This document shows positions 34,336 through 43,079 of a stretch of DNA of 64,000 nt, in pieces. Numbering within the stretch: the first letter of the stretch is position 1; each line of letters begins with the position of its first letter. The notes under the pieces are model-generated. The model worked only from the letters and a program-made list of their open reading frames with translations, was not told where the DNA came from and searched no databases. A program made the position numbers and the translations under genes. Location of the stretch: NCBI RefSeq assembly GCF_007183175.1, contig NZ_AP019807.1, positions 2,648,001 to 2,712,000 of the forward strand. The letters run 5' to 3'. This stretch comes from Microbulbifer sp. GL-2. Lineage in GTDB: Bacteria > Pseudomonadota > Gammaproteobacteria > Pseudomonadales > Cellvibrionaceae.

Positions 34336-35643
34336 ATGACTAGCAAGAGTATCCGCCGGCTGAATGCCATTGATAAGAATTTTGATATACAGCTGGGGCA
34401 ACTGCTTGCCTGGGAGGCTGTAGCGAACCAGGGAGTTGAGGCAACTGTTGCCGAGATTCTGCAGCAGGTACGGAGTCGCGGCGATGCCGCGGTAATCGAT
34501 TATACCAATCGGTTTGACCATCGCGAGTTGGTTCGGGCAGAAGAGTTCGCACTGGGACCAGCTTCGCTGGCTGAAGCGCTTGAGCGTATCAGTGTCGTTG
34601 AGCGCGAAGCCCTGGAACTAGCTGCACAGCGTGTAGACGAATATCACCGGCACCAGCGGCAGGAATCCTGGCGTTACACTGAGTCGGATGGCACTGTGCT
34701 CGGCCAGCAAATTACGCCGATGGAGCGAGTGGGTATTTATGTGCCCGGTGGTAAGGCCAGCTACCCCTCTTCAGTATTGATGAATGCGATTCCGGCAAAA
34801 GTTGCCGGTGTTGATTCCGTGATTATGGTCGTGCCTGCTCCACAGGGAGAGCTTAGTGATCTGGTTCTGGCAGCTGCGGCAATCGCCGGTGTGGATCAGT
34901 TGTATACCATTGGTGGGGCCCAGGCGGTGGCTGCTCTGGCCTATGGTACTGAGACGATACCAGCGGTAGATAAGATCGTTGGCCCCGGTAATATCTTTGT
35001 CGCCGCCGCCAAGCGAGCGGTATTTGGCCATGTGGCTATTGATATGATCGCTGGCCCCTCGGAGATATTGGTGATTTGTGATGGCGCCACTGATCCGGAC
35101 TGGATTGCCATGGATCTCCTTTCCCAGGCCGAGCACGATGAGCAGGCCCAGTCAATCCTGCTGTGTCCAGATGCTGAGTTTCTCGATACTGTAGAAGCCT
35201 CCCTGCAGTCTCAGTTGATGGAATTGCCGCGGGCCCAAATTGCTGCCAGGTCTCTCGCTGATCGCGGTGCCTTGGTTTTGGTTGATTCATTGGAGCAAGC
35301 AGTCGAGATTTCCAATCGGATTGCCCCGGAGCACCTGGAAGTCTCAATTGCTGATCCGGAGTCTCTGCTTCCGCAAATCCGCAACGCCGGTGCAATTTTC
35401 CTGGGCCGCTATACTGCTGAGGCGCTGGGAGATTATTGTGCTGGTCCCAATCATGTACTTCCTACCAGTGGGACTGCGCGCTTTTCATCTCCGTTGGGAG
35501 TTTATGATTTCCAAAAGCGCAGTTCGATCATTTACTGTTCGCCAGAGGGGGCTGATAAGCTCGGTCGTGTAGCCGCTGCCCTTGCTCGTGGTGAAGGACT
35601 TGAGGCTCATGCGCGCTCTGCCGATTTTCGGGTAAAGCGCTAG
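34336..35643 (+). CDS. hisD: Histidinol dehydrogenase HisD
   Basis: HisD, 435 residues, is the zinc-dependent bifunctional enzyme that oxidises histidinol to histidine in two NAD+ steps. The family segments VGIYVPGGKASYPSSVLMNA, KIVGPGN, IDMIAGPSEILVI and LSQAEHDEQAQS are visible; the catalytic Glu-His pair lies in APEHLE and the Zn-binding residues near GPNHVLPTSGTAR. It follows hisG directly, indicating a hisGD unit after murA, the standard Pseudomonas arrangement. Confidence 0.97.
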   Translation: MTSKSIRRLNAIDKNFDIQLGQLLAWEAVANQGVEATVAEILQQVRSRGDAAVIDYTNRFDHRELVRAEEFALGPASLAEALERISVVEREALELAAQRVDEYHRHQRQESWRYTESDGTVLGQQITPMERVGIYVPGGKASYPSSVLMNAIPAKVAGVDSVIMVVPAPQGELSDLVLAAAAIAGVDQLYTIGGAQAVAALAYGTETIPAVDKIVGPGNIFVAAAKRAVFGHVAIDMIAGPSEILVICDGATDPDWIAMDLLSQAEHDEQAQSILLCPDAEFLDTVEASLQSQLMELPRAQIAARSLADRGALVLVDSLEQAVEISNRIAPEHLEVSIADPESLLPQIRNAGAIFLGRYTAEALGDYCAGPNHVLPTSGTARFSSPLGVYDFQKRSSIIYCSPEGADKLGRVAAALARGEGLEAHARSADFRVKR

Positions 35644-35690
35644 ATATCCAGCCAGCTTCCTTGCGAAAACTGCTTCCCGGAAGGCATAAG

Positions 35691-36854
35691 ATGAAAAAAG
35701 CTCTTCTGTGCTTTGTCGCACTACTGGTCGTCAGTTGTGCGACAACCAATGAATTCGTGCTTGCTGAATATAAACAGGACAAGCAAAGCCTGCCTCCTCT
35801 TACACTGTTTGCCAAGATTCCAGAAGCGGACTTTGAACAAAGTTGTAATAATTTTGCCAGCGAGTCTCTGCTCAAGCACTGCCAGTTCGATGTTGTTGAT
35901 TACCGGGAACTTCACCGGGAGCTACAGGGCTCGGATATCTTTGATTTGGTTCGATTGGGAGATGATGAGGTTGCCTACCAGTTGCTGATTGCTTCGGCCG
36001 GATATATGGAGGAGGGTGTTGAGGATATCGGCGAAGCAGTTATTGCAGGCGCAACTATGATGCTGGCGCCTTTAAGTACTACTCAGGATATCCATATCGA
36101 TGCAACACTCACATGGCATGGGTTGCCCTTAAGGCGCTACCAGTTTGAAGTCCCATTTACCTCAAGGGTAAGCTTACTTACCCCGCTCGGGCAGGCCGAA
36201 CAGGATCTTGCCAAGTCAATTGCATCGGAGCTGATCTCTCGACTGCAGCAGGACCAGGTTATGGCTCCTGAGTATTTGTATCAAACGATAGGGGCCAGCG
36301 ATTATCATCGCACTCTCAATTTGCCGGAGTCAGTGGGTGAATATGTAAGCAACCCCGTAGTTCTTGCTAATCACCCTCTCTTTGGTGCTCAGACCCGTTA
36401 CGTGCATCGCCAATTTCAATTTGACTCAGTGGATGTTTTTGTTTATCCGATACCCAATTGGGACTGGGAGGATCCACGGTCGGTGCAAACTCGCGAAGTG
36501 GATAGGATTCGGCGGGAGTTGGCGTTGGTCGAAAAGGAGGCGCACTGGCAGGGGCTAGATCTTGGTGAAGAAGTTTCTGAAACTTGGAGTGTTCAGGGGG
36601 AGACAACGCCTGTAACACGTCTTTCCGGTTATTTCCTGGCAGCTGATGGGGAGCGTTTTGATACTCACACTTATTTGTTTGTAAGAAAAGATAAATTTAT
36701 CAAGGTCCGTGCATCATTTGCCGGTGTGGGGAGAAACCGGGATGAGGTGGAGGCATTTGCACGTGGTTTGATTACCAGGGCAGGTGTCCCGAGTGAGTCC
36801 CAATTTATGGCAAAGGTACGGGCGAATTGGCGTGAGAAACAAGCTGCCAACTAA
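35691..36854 (+). CDS. Lipoprotein of unknown function
   Basis: A 387-residue protein with an N-terminal lipoprotein signal (MKKALLCFVALLVVSC, lipobox Cys at residue 16). Residue +2 is Ala, which would favour the outer membrane. No known domain is recognised in the remainder. Features are an APLSTTQDIHIDATLTWHG strand region near the middle, a VDVFVYPIPNWDW strand, and a C-terminal part with DTHTYLFVRKDKFIKVRASF that looks like a beta-sheet domain. ATG at 35691 has GGAAGG 6 bases upstream; a TTG at 35661 would add 10 residues without a ribosome site. It follows hisD by 47 bases but its function is probably unrelated. Confidence 0.7.
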   Translation: MKKALLCFVALLVVSCATTNEFVLAEYKQDKQSLPPLTLFAKIPEADFEQSCNNFASESLLKHCQFDVVDYRELHRELQGSDIFDLVRLGDDEVAYQLLIASAGYMEEGVEDIGEAVIAGATMMLAPLSTTQDIHIDATLTWHGLPLRRYQFEVPFTSRVSLLTPLGQAEQDLAKSIASELISRLQQDQVMAPEYLYQTIGASDYHRTLNLPESVGEYVSNPVVLANHPLFGAQTRYVHRQFQFDSVDVFVYPIPNWDWEDPRSVQTREVDRIRRELALVEKEAHWQGLDLGEEVSETWSVQGETTPVTRLSGYFLAADGERFDTHTYLFVRKDKFIKVRASFAGVGRNRDEVEAFARGLITRAGVPSESQFMAKVRANWREKQAAN

Positions 36855-36865
36855 AAAGAAATAAA

Positions 36866-36894
36866 CGGGGTAGCCGCTGGGTTCCGCTGCCCCG
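36866..36894. terminator. Hairpin between convergent genes
   Basis: CGGGGTAGC at 36866-36874 pairs with GCTGCCCCG at 36886-36894 (nine pairs, one G-T) around an 11-base loop. No T-run follows on the plus strand; the minus side has a few A/T. Its position between the lipoprotein gene and the DUF4440-like gene suggests a bidirectional terminator. Confidence 0.4.
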
Positions 36895-36903
36895 GAGGGG
36901 AGG

Positions 36904-37341
36904 TTAGTCTTTTATTCCATTGCTGGGAATCTTTGTCGCCTGCCAAGCGAGTACTTGCCACTTACCATTTCGTTTTACAAAGGTGCCGGTGTTGAAATAA
37001 TTGCTGATTTCAACTTTAGCTGTGTCATTAGCTACCAGCTTAAACGCAATGACTGCGGTATCGCCCAGTAAGCGAATATCTACATCCTCTGCCGTATAAC
37101 TTACCGTCACCGGTTCAGTTGAAGGGTTTTCCATCCCCTGCATAATCTGGCTTTTGCCGAAACGTTGGCCAGAAGAGCTCGTATAGATAAGATCTTCCGC
37201 CCAAAAGTGTTTATGGGCTTTTACGCTATCAGCGGCATTACCAATAAAGCTATGCAGGAGTTTTTGTAGCTCCTCACGATCACCGGCATGGGACTGTCCG
37301 GAGGCCAGTAACAGGAGGATGAATAGGATAGTTGCACGCAT
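36904..37341 (-). CDS. Secreted SnoaL/DUF4440-like protein
   Basis: A 145-residue protein with a short signal peptide (MRATILFILLLLASGQSHA). The mature part fits the NTF2-like/DUF4440 fold: LQKLLHSFIGNAADSVKAHKHFWAEDLIY near the N-terminus, a middle FGKSQIMQGM helix and the strands VDIRLLGDTAVIAFKLV and FVKRNGKWQVLAWQATKI. NTF2-like proteins form a cone that binds small ligands; no substrate can be proposed. It is 18 bases downstream of the DegS-like protease on the same strand and might be co-transcribed. Confidence 0.7.
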   Translation of the reverse strand: MRATILFILLLLASGQSHAGDREELQKLLHSFIGNAADSVKAHKHFWAEDLIYTSSSGQRFGKSQIMQGMENPSTEPVTVSYTAEDVDIRLLGDTAVIAFKLVANDTAKVEISNYFNTGTFVKRNGKWQVLAWQATKIPSNGIKD

Positions 37342-37359
37342 TTTTCTTCCTTCCAGTGG

Positions 37360-38502
37360 TTACTCAGTTGTTGTTGCCGTATCGGGCTTCACGGAAACTG
37401 TTGCTTCCACCGTGTGAGAAGCACCTTCACGGGTAAAAGTGATGGAAATTGTATCCCCAGGGCGCAGAGTAGCCATGGTGGCCTCACCTTGCTTGCCGTC
37501 TCCAATGGGCAGGGCATCAATATGGGTAATAACATCCCCGGGCTTAAGGCCTGCGTTATGCGCGGGGCTTTCATTGTAGATAGCGGTGATCATCACCCCA
37601 CCTATAGAGGTGAGATTGAACTCTTTTGCCATCTGCGGGCTGATTGCGCTGGCTTCAATTCCGAGCCAGCCCGGTACGACTCGGCCATAGGCAATAATGT
37701 CCTGCATTACTTTAAAGGCAATATTGGCGGGAATCGCAAAACTGATCCCTCCAGAGTAGCCGGACTGGTTGAGGATAGAAGTATTGATGCCGAGTAGTCG
37801 GCCGCGGGAATCCACTAATGCACCACCTGAGTTGCCAGGGTTGACTGCGGCATCCGTCTGCAGGAAGTTTTGCAGATGACTGCCGGTTCCTGAGTTTTCC
37901 AGATGGCGCCCCTTGGCACTGATAATCCCTTGTGTGACAGTCTGGCCGACTCCGAAAGGATTGCCGATAGCCAGAACGACGTCACCCACTTGGGCGGATT
38001 GTGGTTCACCAACAGAGATTGAGGTGAGTCCATCAAGCTCGACTTTTAAAACTGCCAAGTCAAAGTCGGCATCACTACCCACCATTCGTGCCTGGGCTTC
38101 ACGGCCATCGGCCAATAAAATGACTATGGCATCAGCTTGATCCACCACATGGTGATTGGTGAGAATGTAACCATTATCGCTAACGATAACTCCAGACCCC
38201 AGGTTTGACTGCATTCTTTCCCGCTGGGGAACATTCATATTGTCGAACAAACGGCGGAAAAGGGGGTCATTGAATAGTGGGTGCTGCCGCTGAGGCAGGG
38301 CCATGCGGGTATAAATGTTGACCACGGCGGGTCCTGCAACATTGACTGCATGGGCATAGGATACGGGGCCTTGCCACTCCCCCTCTTTGGGGGCTGGAGC
38401 GGCGCCACGCAATTGCGGGAATAGAACTAACAGCAAGGCCGCCATGGCCAGGCCTACCAGAATGGGTAAGGCCCAGTCCTGAATAAAGCGATTTTGGGAC
38501 AC
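37360..38502 (-). CDS. algW: Membrane-anchored trypsin-like serine protease, DegS/AlgW type
   Basis: A roughly 380-residue HtrA-family protease with one N-terminal membrane helix (LPILVGLAMAALLLVLFP), a trypsin-like domain and one PDZ domain. The catalytic triad is His in TNHHVVDQA, Asp in DADFDLAVLKV and Ser in NPGNSGGALV. One PDZ (VPGWLGIEASAI to the end) places it with DegS/AlgW, which cleave an anti-sigma factor (RseA/MucA) when misfolded porins signal, rather than two-PDZ DegP. GTG at 38502 is preferred to 38532: GAGGAG lies 8 bases upstream and the protein then begins MSQNRF. The algW versus degS name depends on the species. Confidence 0.88.
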   Translation of the reverse strand: MSQNRFIQDWALPILVGLAMAALLLVLFPQLRGAAPAPKEGEWQGPVSYAHAVNVAGPAVVNIYTRMALPQRQHPLFNDPLFRRLFDNMNVPQRERMQSNLGSGVIVSDNGYILTNHHVVDQADAIVILLADGREAQARMVGSDADFDLAVLKVELDGLTSISVGEPQSAQVGDVVLAIGNPFGVGQTVTQGIISAKGRHLENSGTGSHLQNFLQTDAAVNPGNSGGALVDSRGRLLGINTSILNQSGYSGGISFAIPANIAFKVMQDIIAYGRVVPGWLGIEASAISPQMAKEFNLTSIGGVMITAIYNESPAHNAGLKPGDVITHIDALPIGDGKQGEATMATLRPGDTISITFTREGASHTVEATVSVKPDTATTTE

Positions 38503-38523
38503 TCTCGACTCCTCTTTGCGCTG

Positions 38524-38529
38524 ATTATA
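38524..38529 (-). promoter_or_regulatory. Candidate -10 box for the DegS-like gene
   Basis: A perfect TATAAT on the minus strand at 38529-38524 lies 22 bases upstream of the GTG at 38502 and would give a leader of about 15 bases. No good -35 is present at the correct distance, so an activator or another sigma factor may be needed. Confidence 0.3.
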
Positions 38530-39262
38530 CACACGTCTCGGAGCGGAATCGCCGGGATGCGGGATGTTGTTTCCTGTTTTGGGAAGGGAAGCGGGATCTG
38601 CACTTGGCTATTTTGTGCCTTAATGGCTCATCTGATTCTGTGTCCACTGTCTATTATTGCAGCTTCTTCGATAAAGCTTTATGTACATAAACGATCGAGG
38701 CACCATGGTTTGCGATAGATTCTGGCTTGTGGAGCCTGTGTTTAATATAGGTTGGAGTTCGGTGACTTTGAGGGTGGGCACGATAGTTTGAGCTTTTCCC
38801 AAGGCTTACGCATAGCTGTTAAGCGTTTACCTTTTAGTTTGGCGGCAAACCATTCCAACACACGATAGATTTACCTCTGGTACTAAGTAGTGCTAAAGAT
38901 CCATGTCTTTATTGAACTCAGGCCTCCTAAGAAAATAGGTGGTTCTGTTATCTTAACTGGGGGTTTTTCAATACTAATTACCAGTTTTTTACATTCAATA
39001 AAGCTGGTGATTCCTTATTTTTGTACTTTAAATAGCGGTTCAAATTGAATTTGTATAACTCTCCCTCCGGGGGGCTAGGTAGGTTTTTGGGGGTGGAAGG
39101 AGATGATTTAACTATCGGTGTTTTGGAGTGGTTAAATGTTGTTTCTGTGCTTTGAGAAAATGCTGGTTATCAAATATTTATAGACCTCTGCTTTATCTGA
39201 GGTACCGATAGGTGATTTTAAATATAAAATTGACGAGGTAGATCTCCTGTGATGGGTTGGCA

Positions 39263-39290
39263 TTGGTCAATCCTTGCAAGTGCGTATAAT
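39263..39290 (+). promoter_or_regulatory. Candidate sigma70 promoter for the ATP sulfurylase gene
   Basis: TTGGTC at 39263-39268 and a perfect TATAAT at 39285-39290 are separated by 16 bases. Transcription would start about 45 bases before the ATG at 39342. Confidence 0.55.
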
Positions 39291-39341
39291 AGCCGTTGAA
39301 AATTTTAGACTAACCGGCAATTTTTGTATTTGGAGACCAGA

Positions 39342-40532
39342 ATGTCCCTAGTTCGCCCTCATGGTAGCGTTGAGCTGCAGCCGCGTTTTGTGTACGACAG
39401 TGAAAGACATCACCAGTTGATGCACGAAGCAGAGTCGCTGCCCTCTATTGTGGTCAGTTCTGCTGCAGCGGCTAATGCGGTGATGCTGGGTGCTGGTTAC
39501 TTCAATCCATTGCACGGTTATATGAATCTGTCTGATGCCATGAGTGTGGCTGAGACCTTGCGCACCGCTGATGGTCTTTTCTGGCCGGTACCTGTCCTGA
39601 ACATGGTTGAGGATACCAGTGCTATTGAGGGGGTTTCCCGGATCGCCTTGCGCGACCCCAATGTTGAAGGTAACCCTGTACTGGCGGTGATGGATGTAGA
39701 GTCTATCGAGCCCGTTACTGAAGAGCAGATGGACAGGATGGCCGAGCAGGTGTTCGGGACCCTTGATGAGAAGCATCCCGGCGTATCCACCTTTAAGTCG
39801 GCAGGCCGCAAATTGATTTCTGGCCCGATTGAAGTGCTTAACTTTAGCTATTTCCAGAATGATTTTCCGGATACCTTCCGTACAGCAGTTGAGATCCGCA
39901 ATGAGTTTGCTGAGCGCGGTTGGAGCAAAGTAGTAGCCTTCCAGACCCGTAACCCGATGCATCGAGCCCACGAAGAACTGTGCAAAATGGCTCTTGAAGC
40001 GGTAGAAGCTGATGGGGTGCTGATTCATATGCTACTGGGTCAGTTAAAGCCCGGTGATATACCGGCCCCGGTACGCGATGCAGCAATTCGGAAAATGGTA
40101 GAGGCCTACTTCCCCGCAAATACCGTGATGGTCACGGGTTATGGTTTCGATATGTTGTATGCCGGCCCACGAGAAGCGGTATTGCACGCTGTATTCCGTC
40201 AAAACTGCGGTTGTAGCCACTTGATCGTAGGGCGCGATCACGCCGGTGTTGGTGATTACTATGGCGCCTTCGATGCTCAGGTAATCTTTGATGAAAAGGT
40301 CCCGGAGGGTGCATTGGAAATTGAGATCTTCCGTGCGGACCATACCGCCTACTCGAAGAAGCTAAACAAGGTAGTGATGATGCGAGATGTGCCGGATCAT
40401 ACAAAGGAGGACTTTATCCTGTTGTCAGGCACCAAGGTGCGCGAGATGCTGGGCGATGGTGTTGCTCCACCTCCAGAGTTCTCCCGCCCTGAAGTGGCCC
40501 AGATTCTGATGGACTACTACCAGAGTCTGTAA
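39342..40532 (+). CDS. sat: Sulfate adenylyltransferase (ATP sulfurylase), Sat type
   Basis: A 396-residue ATP sulfurylase of the Sat type, distinct from the two-subunit CysDN enzyme. The catalytic motif QTRNPMHRAHE lies at residues 201-211, and GRDHAG, LLSGTKVREML and the PUA-like N-terminal region (about 1-150) are present. Sat makes APS from sulfate and ATP in assimilation, or runs in reverse in sulfur oxidisers. An assimilatory role is inferred here, since no other sulfur-oxidation gene is in the window. ATG at 39342 is chosen over TTG at 39324 because GGAG lies 6 bases upstream. It is a monocistronic gene with its own promoter and terminator. Confidence 0.93.
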   Translation: MSLVRPHGSVELQPRFVYDSERHHQLMHEAESLPSIVVSSAAAANAVMLGAGYFNPLHGYMNLSDAMSVAETLRTADGLFWPVPVLNMVEDTSAIEGVSRIALRDPNVEGNPVLAVMDVESIEPVTEEQMDRMAEQVFGTLDEKHPGVSTFKSAGRKLISGPIEVLNFSYFQNDFPDTFRTAVEIRNEFAERGWSKVVAFQTRNPMHRAHEELCKMALEAVEADGVLIHMLLGQLKPGDIPAPVRDAAIRKMVEAYFPANTVMVTGYGFDMLYAGPREAVLHAVFRQNCGCSHLIVGRDHAGVGDYYGAFDAQVIFDEKVPEGALEIEIFRADHTAYSKKLNKVVMMRDVPDHTKEDFILLSGTKVREMLGDGVAPPPEFSRPEVAQILMDYYQSL

Positions 40533-40542
40533 CGGCCTCAAC

Positions 40543-40570
40543 AAAAAAGGCGGGATTTCCCGCCTTTTTT
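40543..40570 (+). terminator. Rho-independent terminator after sat
   Basis: AAAAAAGGCGGG, loop ATTT, then CCCGCCTTTTTT at 40543-40570 form a stem with U-tract on the plus strand and a mirrored A/T arrangement on the minus strand. It probably serves sat and the convergent zapG in both directions. Confidence 0.9.
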
Positions 40571-40609
40571 CTTATGTTTTACCGCTCAAGTTATTGTGGG
40601 TGAGCGGGT

Positions 40610-41050
40610 TTAGTTGCCAGCATGCGCTTCTTTTTCCAGGCCATAGTCCTCGGCCAAGGTGCCTTTGGCGCCGGGCTCTTTGGGTGCCCAGTCCCGCGGC
40701 GGCTCCATTTCCTGAAGCTGCTGATCGTCTTCTTTCAGTTTTCCGCTACCAGCCTCAAGCATTTGCCGACCGATATCCTGATTAGAGAGGCGCAAGGCGC
40801 TATTGGAAAGGTATTCGTGAATTTCCTTATAGCTCTCGGTAAGGTTGTGAACCAGTTGAGATGTCTGGTCGAAGTGCTCGTTAACCTGGAGTTGGAAGTC
40901 TTCCATTTTGTTATTGGCTTCCCGCAGGCGTTGCTCGAGCTCCTGGGAGCGGCCCACGCTGGTGCGCCCGCGAACCGCGAGGAATGCCAGCAGTGCGCCC
41001 AGGGTCATACCTAAGATGCCGACTAGAATTAATACCGATGTAGAGTGCAC
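40610..41050 (-). CDS. zapG: Division/envelope protein ZapG (YhcB, DUF1043)
   Basis: A 146-residue bitopic protein of the YhcB/ZapG family, linked to cell division and envelope biogenesis. One N-terminal membrane helix (VLILVGILGMTLGALLAFLAV, about residues 6-26) is followed by a coiled coil rich in Glu/Gln/Leu to about residue 90, then a disordered Pro/Glu-rich C-terminus. The start is GTG at 41050 with GAGGTAG upstream. It converges on sat and is divergent from zapE, matching the degS-yhcB-zapE neighbourhood of gammaproteobacteria. Confidence 0.85.
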   Translation of the reverse strand: MHSTSVLILVGILGMTLGALLAFLAVRGRTSVGRSQELEQRLREANNKMEDFQLQVNEHFDQTSQLVHNLTESYKEIHEYLSNSALRLSNQDIGRQMLEAGSGKLKEDDQQLQEMEPPRDWAPKEPGAKGTLAEDYGLEKEAHAGN

Positions 41051-41393
41051 TTACTACCTCCTCAACTTGCTTTTATATGGCACTGACGATCCGCGATGGA
41101 TGCTGGGGCAGTAGTGGTACTGCCCATGCCTCGGATAGTCCCCCTCAAGTGACTATCAGCCCCATGTTAGTGGGCCCAGTATACGCGATTATTAACCTGA
41201 CAATTAACACTGTTGGTAAGTTGCGACACGCAGGTTTGTCTGCGGTTCCGAATTTCCGCTGGCACCTGGCGAATTGTACAGGGTTGTCTGGACTGGGGAG
41301 GGATTTGGGTGGCCATTCTATGAGCTAGGCGGTTCTATGCTGAATTTGATAGAGTGCGCGCCAGTAATCCAGTTGTTGAAGATATTTTCCTCT
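41051..41393. other. Divergent intergenic region between zapG and zapE
   Basis: 343 bases between divergent zapG and zapE. The only open frame here is the upstream extension of zapE. No clear hairpin or promoter is visible; AT-rich sequence near 41180-41215 may contain promoters. Confidence 0.35.
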
Positions 41394-42518
41394 ATGCCCC
41401 CTGCCAATCCGCCATTTCTTACCCCTGTTGAGCGTTATGAGAGTGACCTGCAGCGCCCTGACTTCATTGAAGACGCGTCACAGAGAGCGGCGGTGCAGGA
41501 GTTACAGGACTTGCATCAGCGCCTGGTTGCGAAAGCAGGGAAGGGTGTTATCGGAAATCTTCTCACTCGTCTGCGCGGGGCCGACGCTGTCCCCGAACGG
41601 GGCCTGTATTTTTGGGGTGGGGTGGGGCGCGGTAAGACCTATCTGATGGATGCGTTTTATGAGTCCCTGCCTTTTGCCAAGAAACAGCGCACCCATTTTC
41701 ATCGCTTTATGCGGCAAGTGCATGGAGATTTGAAGCAGTATGCCGGTGAGAAGAACCCGCTGGAAAAAGTGGCCGAGAAGATTGCAGGTCGGGCCCAGGT
41801 GCTTTGCTTCGATGAATTTTTTGTCTCCGATATCGCCGATGCCATGATTCTGGCTGGTTTACTGGAGGCGCTGTTTCGCCGCGGGGTGGCTTTAGTGGCC
41901 ACCTCCAATATCGAGCCGGAGGGCCTTTATAAGGATGGCCTGCAGAGAGCGCGCTTTCTGCCGGCTATCGCACTCCTTGAGTGCCATACCAAGGTGGTGA
42001 ATGTTGACGGGGGCACCGACTACCGCCTGCGAACCCTTGAGCTGCTAGAGCTTTATCATGCGCCTTTGGATGAAGCGGCGGATGTGAACCTGTCTCACAG
42101 CTTTACTCAGCTGAGTGTGGATGGTTGTGAGGTTCGTAGTGATGTGAATTTACAGGTGGAGGGGCGCCCTATTCGCGCACTTAAGGTGGCGGATGATGTG
42201 GCTTGGTTTAGCTTTACCGACCTCTGTGATGGGCCGCGCTCACAGAATGACTATATCGAATTGGCCCGAGAGTTCCAGACCGTGCTGCTCGCAGCCGTTC
42301 CCAGGTTTGATGAAAGGATGGATGCCCAGGCGCGGCGTTTTATTAATTTGGTAGATGAATTCTACGATCGCTGTGTCAAGTTGGTGGTTTCAGCGGAGGT
42401 GCCTGCGGATCAGCTTTATGGCGGACGCCAATTGCAGTTTGAGTTTGAACGTACAGTCAGTCGCTTGCTGGAGATGCAGTCTCGCGAGTACCTGGAAAGG
42501 GCGCATCGCCCCGATTAG
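41394..42518 (+). CDS. zapE: Cell division ATPase ZapE (AFG1 family)
   Basis: A 374-residue AFG1-type P-loop ATPase that associates with FtsZ at late constriction. Walker A is GGVGRGKTYLMDAF, Walker B LCFDEFFVSD, and a sensor-like ATSNIEPEGLY segment follows; C-terminal FINLVDEFYDRCVKLV and LYGGRQLQFEFERTVSRL complete the family pattern. ATG at 41394 (MPPANPPF) matches the E. coli length of 375; longer frames from ATG 41338 (RBS-like AGGCGG) or TTG 41274 are possible. The start is therefore moderately uncertain. Confidence 0.9.
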   Translation: MPPANPPFLTPVERYESDLQRPDFIEDASQRAAVQELQDLHQRLVAKAGKGVIGNLLTRLRGADAVPERGLYFWGGVGRGKTYLMDAFYESLPFAKKQRTHFHRFMRQVHGDLKQYAGEKNPLEKVAEKIAGRAQVLCFDEFFVSDIADAMILAGLLEALFRRGVALVATSNIEPEGLYKDGLQRARFLPAIALLECHTKVVNVDGGTDYRLRTLELLELYHAPLDEAADVNLSHSFTQLSVDGCEVRSDVNLQVEGRPIRALKVADDVAWFSFTDLCDGPRSQNDYIELAREFQTVLLAAVPRFDERMDAQARRFINLVDEFYDRCVKLVVSAEVPADQLYGGRQLQFEFERTVSRLLEMQSREYLERAHRPD

Positions 42519-42547
42519 CAACGGTTTGAGGGGGCGCGAGAAATCGC

Positions 42548-42576
42548 TTGAAAAGCGAGCACTCGTTTTGTACTAT
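42548..42576 (+). promoter_or_regulatory. Sigma70 promoter for rplM-rpsI
   Basis: TTGAAA at 42548-42553 and TACTAT at 42571-42576 are spaced 17 bases. The expected start near 42583 leaves a leader of about 50 bases before rplM. Confidence 0.6.
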
Positions 42577-42635
42577 CCGCGCTCTTTTGTGGGACGGCCC
42601 CTGAGTTAGGGGGTCATATTACAGGTGTTTATAAC

Positions 42636-43064
42636 ATGAAGACATACAGTGCCAAGCCAGAAGCGGTAAAACGCGACTGGTTCATTGTTGACGCTGCGGA
42701 CAAGACCCTCGGCCGTATTTCTGCCGAGATCGCCCACCGCCTGCGCGGCAAGCACAAGCCTGAATACACGCCCCACGTGGACACTGGTGATTACATCGTT
42801 GTAATCAATGCTGAGAAGGTTCGCGTGACCGGCAATAAGGCCAAAGACAAGATCTACCACAGCCACTCAGGCTATCCCGGTGGTCTCAAGTCCATCAGCT
42901 TTGAAAAGTTGATCGAGAAAGCGCCAGAGCGCACCATCCAAAGCGCCGTTAAAGGTATGCTGCCGAAGGGTCCTCTGGGTCGCGCCATGTTCAAGAAGCT
43001 GAAAGTATACAGCGGTAGTGAACATCCTCACACGGCTCAACAGCCGACTGAACTGGCGATCTAA
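42636..43064 (+). CDS. rplM: 50S ribosomal protein L13
   Basis: L13, 142 residues, is an early-assembly 23S rRNA-binding protein. The start MKTYSAKPEAVKRDWF, DKTLGRISAEIAHRLRGKHKPEYTPHVDTGD (segments), and the end YSGSEHPHTAQQPTELAI are family-diagnostic. The length equals that of E. coli L13. It is the first gene of the rplM-rpsI operon with a good promoter upstream and a terminator after rpsI. Confidence 0.98.
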   Translation: MKTYSAKPEAVKRDWFIVDAADKTLGRISAEIAHRLRGKHKPEYTPHVDTGDYIVVINAEKVRVTGNKAKDKIYHSHSGYPGGLKSISFEKLIEKAPERTIQSAVKGMLPKGPLGRAMFKKLKVYSGSEHPHTAQQPTELAI

Positions 43065-43079
43065 ACGGGAATAAATCTG

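Larger units (their letters stand above)
38503..39341. other. Long AT-rich intergenic region upstream of the ATP sulfurylase gene
   Basis: This 839-base stretch separates the DegS-like gene and the ATP sulfurylase gene, which point away from each other. No coding frame of useful length is seen on either strand. The right two thirds is AT-rich with several poly-T and poly-A tracts. A 6-bp stem (AACTGG/CCAGTT, 38955-38987) followed by T6 resembles a weak terminator but has a 20-base loop. Short G-rich and C-rich tracts occur near 39061-39095. I see no recognisable riboswitch. Promoter candidates at both ends are listed separately. Confidence 0.4.

Noticed and set aside
38955..38992. Weak hairpin AACTGG/CCAGTT followed by six T, considered as a terminator
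   Set aside because: The stem is only six pairs with a 20-base loop and no gene ends nearby, so it is not supported.
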